Source of the DNA: Amycolatopsis nalaikhensis
GTDB lineage: Bacteria > Actinomycetota > Actinomycetes > Mycobacteriales > Pseudonocardiaceae
DNA length: 64,000 bases
Reading direction: 5' to 3'
NCBI RefSeq assembly: GCF_030264295.1
Contig: NZ_CP127173.1
Span: forward strand, 10,299,501-10,363,500
Both the position numbers and the translations under genes were made by a program. Positions 60,081-64,000 of this stretch are shown here, one piece after another (position 1 is the stretch's first letter; each line of letters opens with the position of its first letter). Under the pieces are notes generated by a model. It was not told the origin of the DNA and ran no database searches. It saw only the letters and a program-made list of their open reading frames with translations.

Positions 60081-61322
60081 TCAGCCGCGCTGCGCGACGG
60101 CGAGCCGGACGCACACGGCGAGCGCGCGCACGGCCTCTTCGACCTCGGCGAGCTTCGGGAACGTCGGCGCGATGCGGATGACGGCGTCGGCCGGGTCGTC
60201 GCCGTACGGGTGGGTCGCCCCGGCGGGGGTCAGCGCGACCCCGGCCTCCTTGGCCAGCCGCACGACCTCCTTCGCCGTGCCCTCCGGCACGGTCAGCGAG
60301 ACGAAGTACCCGCCGGTCGGCTTGGTCCACGACGCGAGGTCCGACAGCTCCTCGGTGAGGATGCGGTCGACGGCCTCGAACTTCGGGCCGATGATCTCGG
60401 CGTGCTTGCGCATGTGCGCGCGGACGCCGTCCTCGTCCTTGAGGAAGTGGGCGTGGCGCAGCTGGTTGACCTTGTCGGGGCCGATGGTGCGCTTGCCGAT
60501 GTTCCCGATCCACCAGGCGAGGTTGGCCTCGGACGCGCCGAAGAAGCCGACGCCGGCCCCGGCGTAGGTGATCTTCGAGGTGGAGCCGAAGACGAACACG
60601 CGGTCGGCGTTGCCGGCCTCGGTGGCGAGCGCGAGGATGTCGGCGAGGGCCGGCTCGTCGTCGGTCAGGTGGTGCACGGCGTAGGCGTTGTCCCAGAAGA
60701 TCCGGAAGTCGGGCGCCGCGGTGGTCATGGTGGCGAGCCGCTTGACGACGTCGTCACTGAACGTGACGCCGGTCGGGTTGCTGTACTTCGGCACGCACCA
60801 GATGCCCTTGACGGCGGCGTCCTCGGCGACCAGCGTCTCGACGGCGTCCATGTCCGGGCCCTGGTCGGTCATCGGGACCGGGACGAGCTCGATGCCGAAG
60901 CGCTCGGTGAGGGCGAAGTGCCGGTCGTAGCCCGGGACGGGCGCGAGGAACTTCAGGGTGGGCTCGTCGGCCCAGCGGCGCTCGGCACCGGGGAGCTTCG
61001 ACAGCAGCGCCTGGACGACGGCGTCGTGCATCAGCTCGAGGCTCGAGTTGCCCGCGGCGAGCAGCTGCTCGGCGGGGACCTGCAGCGGGCCGGCGAAGAT
61101 GCGGCGCAGCTCCGGCAGGCCCTTGAGTCCGCCGTAGTTGCGGACGTCCGTGCCGTCCTCGGCCTTGGTGGCGCCGTCACCGGGGAGGGTGAGCAGCCCG
61201 TCGGCGAGGTCGAGCTGCTGCGGCGACGGCTTGCCGCGGGTGATGTCGAGGGAGAGGCCTCGGTCGACCAGGGCCGCGTAGTCTCGGCGGGCAGTGTCGA
61301 CGTCGACGGAAGCAGTGGTCAT
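60081..61322 (-). CDS. Class I aminotransferase, actinobacterial aspartate-type (PF12897)
   Basis: The 413-residue protein is a fold-type I PLP enzyme of the aspartate aminotransferase family that includes the corynebacterial AspT. It has DVRNYGGLKGLPELRRIFA, AAGNSSLELMHDAVVQ, WCVPKYSNPTGVTFSDDV, and the Schiff-base Lys in FGSTSKITYAGAGVGFF. It exchanges amino groups between aspartate and 2-oxoglutarate, probably as the main cytoplasmic aspartate aminotransferase. I chose the ATG at 61322; upstream codons lie in the promoter shared with the next gene. Confidence 0.92.
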   Translation of the reverse strand: MTTASVDVDTARRDYAALVDRGLSLDITRGKPSPQQLDLADGLLTLPGDGATKAEDGTDVRNYGGLKGLPELRRIFAGPLQVPAEQLLAAGNSSLELMHDAVVQALLSKLPGAERRWADEPTLKFLAPVPGYDRHFALTERFGIELVPVPMTDQGPDMDAVETLVAEDAAVKGIWCVPKYSNPTGVTFSDDVVKRLATMTTAAPDFRIFWDNAYAVHHLTDDEPALADILALATEAGNADRVFVFGSTSKITYAGAGVGFFGASEANLAWWIGNIGKRTIGPDKVNQLRHAHFLKDEDGVRAHMRKHAEIIGPKFEAVDRILTEELSDLASWTKPTGGYFVSLTVPEGTAKEVVRLAKEAGVALTPAGATHPYGDDPADAVIRIAPTFPKLAEVEEAVRALAVCVRLAVAQRG

Positions 61323-61385
61323 GCCGTCAACGCTAAACCCGGCGTCGATACCATTTCGGGGCGGGTCCTGGCTAGGGTGGTTCGT

Positions 61386-61862
61386 GTGCACCTAGTCGTC
61401 CACGCCGACCAGCGGCAGTTCTCGTTGCGCGACTCCGGATCCCGCCTGGACGGCAGCGGCTGGACCGATTCCGCGCTGGATCACCGGATCGGGGCAGAAC
61501 CCGGAGGTGTCGCGATCGCGACGGCGCGCTCGGACGTGGTCGAGTCGTCGGTGACGGTGTTCGCTGCGGCGCCCGCGGTCCTGGCGGAGGCCGAGCACGT
61601 CGTGGAAGCGGATCTTCCGGTTCCGAGCGGGAAAATCGTGATTTCCGGGCCCGCGGACTATCCGTGGCAGGAGAAGTTCTTGTCCGTGCCGGTGGGGCGG
61701 TACCGGGTGCGGGTTTCGTACGTCCCGGCCGGGCCGCCTCCGGTGACGTGGAACGAGCACGAGTTCGGGGAGCACTACCGGTACGTCGTGGAGCTGTGGC
61801 CGGTGACGGTCGAGTCCGATGTGGAGGTCATCCGCCAAGGCGCGGCCGTCTGGGACGGCTAG
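61386..61862 (+). CDS. Hypothetical protein, 158 residues
   Basis: I do not recognise the family. The protein starts at a GTG as MHLVVHADQRQFSLRD. It has a beta-rich character with SGKIVISGPADYPWQEKFLSVPVGRYRVRVSYVPAGPPPVTWNEHEFGEHYRYVVELWPV in its second half, which looks like a compact sandwich. There is no signal peptide or membrane helix. GTG at 61377 is an alternative start. Its TAG shares CTAG with the stop of the convergent Mce-associated gene. Confidence 0.72.
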   Translation: MHLVVHADQRQFSLRDSGSRLDGSGWTDSALDHRIGAEPGGVAIATARSDVVESSVTVFAAAPAVLAEAEHVVEADLPVPSGKIVISGPADYPWQEKFLSVPVGRYRVRVSYVPAGPPPVTWNEHEFGEHYRYVVELWPVTVESDVEVIRQGAAVWDG

Positions 61863-62341
61863 AGCGCCGTCAGCGTGGCCAGCTTCCAGTGGCCGTCGAC
61901 CCGTTTCGCCGTCACCGCCAGCTGCGCCACCGACGACGTCGGCGCTCCCCCGTCCTGAGCCACCGTCTGCTGGTCCAGGAACAACAGCAGCTCCGCGGAA
62001 TCCCCCCGCAGGGTCCGCACCCCCACGGCCCGCACGGTCGTCGTTCGCACGAGCTTCTCCGCCGTCGCGCGGGTCCGGGCCGAGGCGAACTGGGCCTGGT
62101 ACTGGCCCACCGCCTCCCCCGTCAAAACCTCCGCCGCCGCCCGCTCGGTCCGGGCCAGGTTCGCGTAGTCGTACGAAAACACCGACTTGACGGCATCACT
62201 CACCTCGTCGGAGACCGAAGCAGTCGCCGCGGTATCCACAAGGGCGAGGTTGTCCCCCGGCGAAAGAGAAGCCGCCTCGATGCCGAACCACACCGTGCAG
62301 CCCAGCGCCAGCACCACCACCGCCGCCAGCACCCGCTTCAT
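61859..62341 (-). CDS. Mce-associated membrane protein (second)
   Basis: The 160-residue protein has one N-terminal transmembrane helix (MKRVLAAVVVLALGCTVWFGI) and an extracytoplasmic domain with SVFSYDYANLARTERAAAEVLTGEAVGQYQAQF and KRVDGHWKLATLTAL, the pattern of Mce-associated proteins. These accompany mce operons and are thought to support the MlaD-like lipid or steroid importer. The ATG overlaps the preceding gene's stop as ATGA. It is the last gene of the operon. Confidence 0.9.
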   Translation of the reverse strand: MKRVLAAVVVLALGCTVWFGIEAASLSPGDNLALVDTAATASVSDEVSDAVKSVFSYDYANLARTERAAAEVLTGEAVGQYQAQFASARTRATAEKLVRTTTVRAVGVRTLRGDSAELLLFLDQQTVAQDGGAPTSSVAQLAVTAKRVDGHWKLATLTAL

Positions 62342-62820
62342 GAGCCCGCCGCCTGGACGCCGCTGATCTTCCACCCGTCCGGGGACCGGGACACGTCGAC
62401 TGTCAAGCGGTTCAACCGCTGGGCCGCCGCGCCCCCACCCGTCGACACCCGGACGTCCAGCACCGCCAGGAGCCTCGCCGTCTCCGCGGAGATCTCCGTC
62501 ACCGCCGCCTGGACCAACGATGCCGACGACACCGTGCGGGCCGTGGTCGCCCGGTCGATCTGCAGCTGGCGGTCGCCCGCGAGGTCCTTGCCGTACTGGC
62601 CCGTCGTCGCCGCTATCCACCGGTCCACGTCCGCCGCCGCCGTGCGGTAGTCGATCGTGTTCAACGTGACCAGCTCCGGGCCCGCCGCCGCCAGCACCGC
62701 GTCGCGGTCGCGGCCCCGCGCCGACGCGTCGTCGGCCGCCGCCCGCCACCACGACCAGCCCGACACCGCCGCCGCCAGCACCGACACCACCGCCAGCACC
62801 ACCAGGAACCGCAGCTTCAC
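62338..62820 (-). CDS. Mce-associated membrane protein (first)
   Basis: The 160-residue protein has one N-terminal transmembrane helix (LRFLVVLAVVSVLAAAVSGWSWW). A domain follows with VTLNTIDYRTAAADVDRWIAATTGQYGKDL and RLTVDVSRSPDGWKISGVQA. Length and layout match the neighbouring protein, so the two probably form a pair. The GTG start overlaps the mce gene by four bases, and the stop overlaps the following gene. The role is as for other Mce-associated proteins, in envelope transport. Confidence 0.9.
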   Translation of the reverse strand: MKLRFLVVLAVVSVLAAAVSGWSWWRAAADDASARGRDRDAVLAAAGPELVTLNTIDYRTAAADVDRWIAATTGQYGKDLAGDRQLQIDRATTARTVSSASLVQAAVTEISAETARLLAVLDVRVSTGGGAAAQRLNRLTVDVSRSPDGWKISGVQAAGS

Positions 62821-64000
62821 GGCGCGCCCAGCAACTTGCCGAGCCCACCCGCCGACGGCCCCGTCAGCAAGCTCAGCATCCCCGGCAACGGCTGCGGCGC
62901 CGATGCGGCCTGCTGCTGTGGTGCCGCCGGGATCGCGGGCGGCTTCCCCGCGTAAGGCGCGTTCTGCGCACCCCGCACCCCGGTCGGGCTGCCCGGCGGC
63001 TCGGCGCAGTACGCGTTCAGGTTCACCGGCGCTTCCGAAAGATCGTTCGCCGGACGCTGCTTCGTCCCCTCGTAGCCCTTCGTGCACGAAGCCGGGTCGA
63101 AGAAGTTGAACACCACGCCCAGGTGGCCCGTGCCGTCCGGGGACGTCGACGGCCCGAACGCCCCGATGATCGGGTACGCCACCAGCAGTTCCTCGATCGC
63201 GTCCTTCCGGGACGTCGTGATCTGCGCGGTGGTGAGCAGGTTCGCGAACAGCACGCCGAGATCGGTGCCGGACGCGGCGAGCACGTCGCTGATCTGCCTG
63301 CTCAGCTGCGGCGCCTGCGCGATCACGCGCCGCAGGTCCGGGTCCGACGTCTTGAGCTGCCCGGCGATCGTGCGCAGGCCGGAAGCGAAGTCGGTGATGT
63401 TCGCCGCCTGCCGCTGCTGCGTGTCCAGCACGACCCGCGAGTTCGCGAACAACCCCTGCGTCTGCGGGACGTACTGCGCGGCGACGGCGGTCAGCGAACC
63501 CGCGCTGTCCAGTAGCTGCTGCAGCTCCGGCCCGGCACCCGCGAACGCGTTGTACGTTTCGTCGACGACCGTCCGCAGCGACTCCGGGTGCACGCTCGCG
63601 ACCAGATCGTCCAAATGCGACAGCACCGTGTCCGGCGACGGCGGCAGCGACGTCTTGTCCGCCGTGATCACCGAACCGTCCTTGAGGAACGGCCCGCCGT
63701 CGTGCTGCGGGAGGAGATCCACGAACTGCTCCCCCACCGCCGACCGGTTCGCCACCTGCGCGTGCGCGTCCGCCGGGATGTCCGGCGCGCCCGCGTCGAT
63801 GTCGAGGGCGACGTCGACGCCGTGCTCGGTCAGCGTCAGCCCGGTCACCCGCCCGACCGTCACCCCGCGGTAGGCGACCTCGGAGTTGACGAAGATGCCG
63901 CCGGAGTCGGTGAGCTGCGCCGTGACGACGTAGCCGCGGCTGCCGAAGAGCCGGTCCAGTCCGGCGTAGCGGCCGCCGGCGTAGACGACCGAGACCACCG
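62817..64000 (-). CDS. MCE-family (MlaD domain) protein, 5' end beyond the window
   Basis: The visible 394 residues begin inside the N-terminal helix (VSVVYAGGRYAGLDRLFG). They include the MCE/MlaD domain (GGIFVNSEVAYRGVTVGRVTGLTLTEHGVDVALDIDAGAPDIPADAHAQVANRSAVGEQFVDLLP). A long helical region and a Pro/Gln/Ala-rich tail (PAIPAAPQQQAASAPQPLPG) follow. The start codon is past the right edge. It is probably the last MCE subunit (Mce F-type) of an operon that continues to the right and imports lipids or sterols. Confidence 0.92.
   Translation of the reverse strand, partial: VVSVVYAGGRYAGLDRLFGSRGYVVTAQLTDSGGIFVNSEVAYRGVTVGRVTGLTLTEHGVDVALDIDAGAPDIPADAHAQVANRSAVGEQFVDLLPQHDGGPFLKDGSVITADKTSLPPSPDTVLSHLDDLVASVHPESLRTVVDETYNAFAGAGPELQQLLDSAGSLTAVAAQYVPQTQGLFANSRVVLDTQQRQAANITDFASGLRTIAGQLKTSDPDLRRVIAQAPQLSRQISDVLAASGTDLGVLFANLLTTAQITTSRKDAIEELLVAYPIIGAFGPSTSPDGTGHLGVVFNFFDPASCTKGYEGTKQRPANDLSEAPVNLNAYCAEPPGSPTGVRGAQNAPYAGKPPAIPAAPQQQAASAPQPLPGMLSLLTGPSAGGLGKLLGAP

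Overview
The window is about 72% GC chromosomal DNA from an actinomycete. Third codon positions are almost all G or C, GTG and TTG starts are common, and there are Cvn-type conservons, XRE/DUF397 pairs, an Mce locus, DasR-like (dre) sites and an RNase AS/acyltransferase/ArsA/acyl-CoA ligase neighbourhood. Several proteins, such as a phosphofructokinase with a pyrophosphate-type active site, look most like Pseudonocardiaceae, probably Amycolatopsis or a close relative. That placement is inference. I see no rRNA, tRNA, CRISPR array, phage, insertion sequence or large biosynthetic cluster.

Layout. 0-2 kb: an ArsR repressor with an SRPBCC protein, a DUF899 protein and a DHFR-like reductase. 2-7.7 kb: a leftward conservon cvnA-B-C-D, a membrane kinase with a Ras-like GTPase. 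8.7-10.7 kb: a DUF485/acetate-type symporter pair. 10.7-12.9 kb: a TetR repressor divergent from an MFS exporter, with three copies of one operator between them. 12.9-17.7 kb: small membrane proteins, a lytic transglycosylase, an enoyl-CoA hydratase and an acetyltransferase. 17.7-20.7 kb: a racemase and an acyl-CoA dehydrogenase divergent from a TetR regulator. 21.9-26.5 kb: a succinate-semialdehyde dehydrogenase and a large LuxR ATPase, both frameshifted. 27-28 kb: an XRE/DUF397 pair. 28.5-39 kb: acyl-CoA thioesterase II, pyruvate kinase, a GH18 chitinase under DasR-type sites, a truncated globin, an aromatic amino-acid-lyase-like protein, an ECF sigma with its partner, and phosphofructokinase.

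39.2-52 kb is a conserved housekeeping block. A 21-codon leader peptide rich in aromatic codons precedes DAHP synthase. RNase AS, an acyltransferase, an esterase, a glutamate-cysteine ligase-like enzyme, a NUDIX-NYN fusion, a ROK sugar kinase, an ArsA ATPase, SRPBCC proteins, a phosphoesterase and a long-chain acyl-CoA ligase follow. 52-57.7 kb is a cellobiose-type ABC uptake operon with a beta-glucosidase and a divergent LacI regulator. No ABC ATPase is encoded, so a shared one such as MsiK is expected. 57.8-64 kb holds an FAD monooxygenase, a Tat-exported ferritin-like protein, an aminotransferase, and the 3' end of an mce operon cut by the window edge.

The most unusual feature is a set of modular palindromic repeats in the intergenic gaps. 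Family A (GAAGGGGAC arms) and family B (GCGCCCCAATGTGGCCTT arms) have different arms. They carry the same kind of short palindromic loop, GCATCTGATGC in A and GCGTCTGACGC in B, which differ by a compensatory pair change. Family B copies and a third family (AATGASTCATT) sit between convergent genes, where they could act as bidirectional terminators. Other points of interest are the aromatic leader peptide, the cluster of three frameshifts, CTAG shared by the stop codons of three convergent gene pairs, and several well-formed operators.
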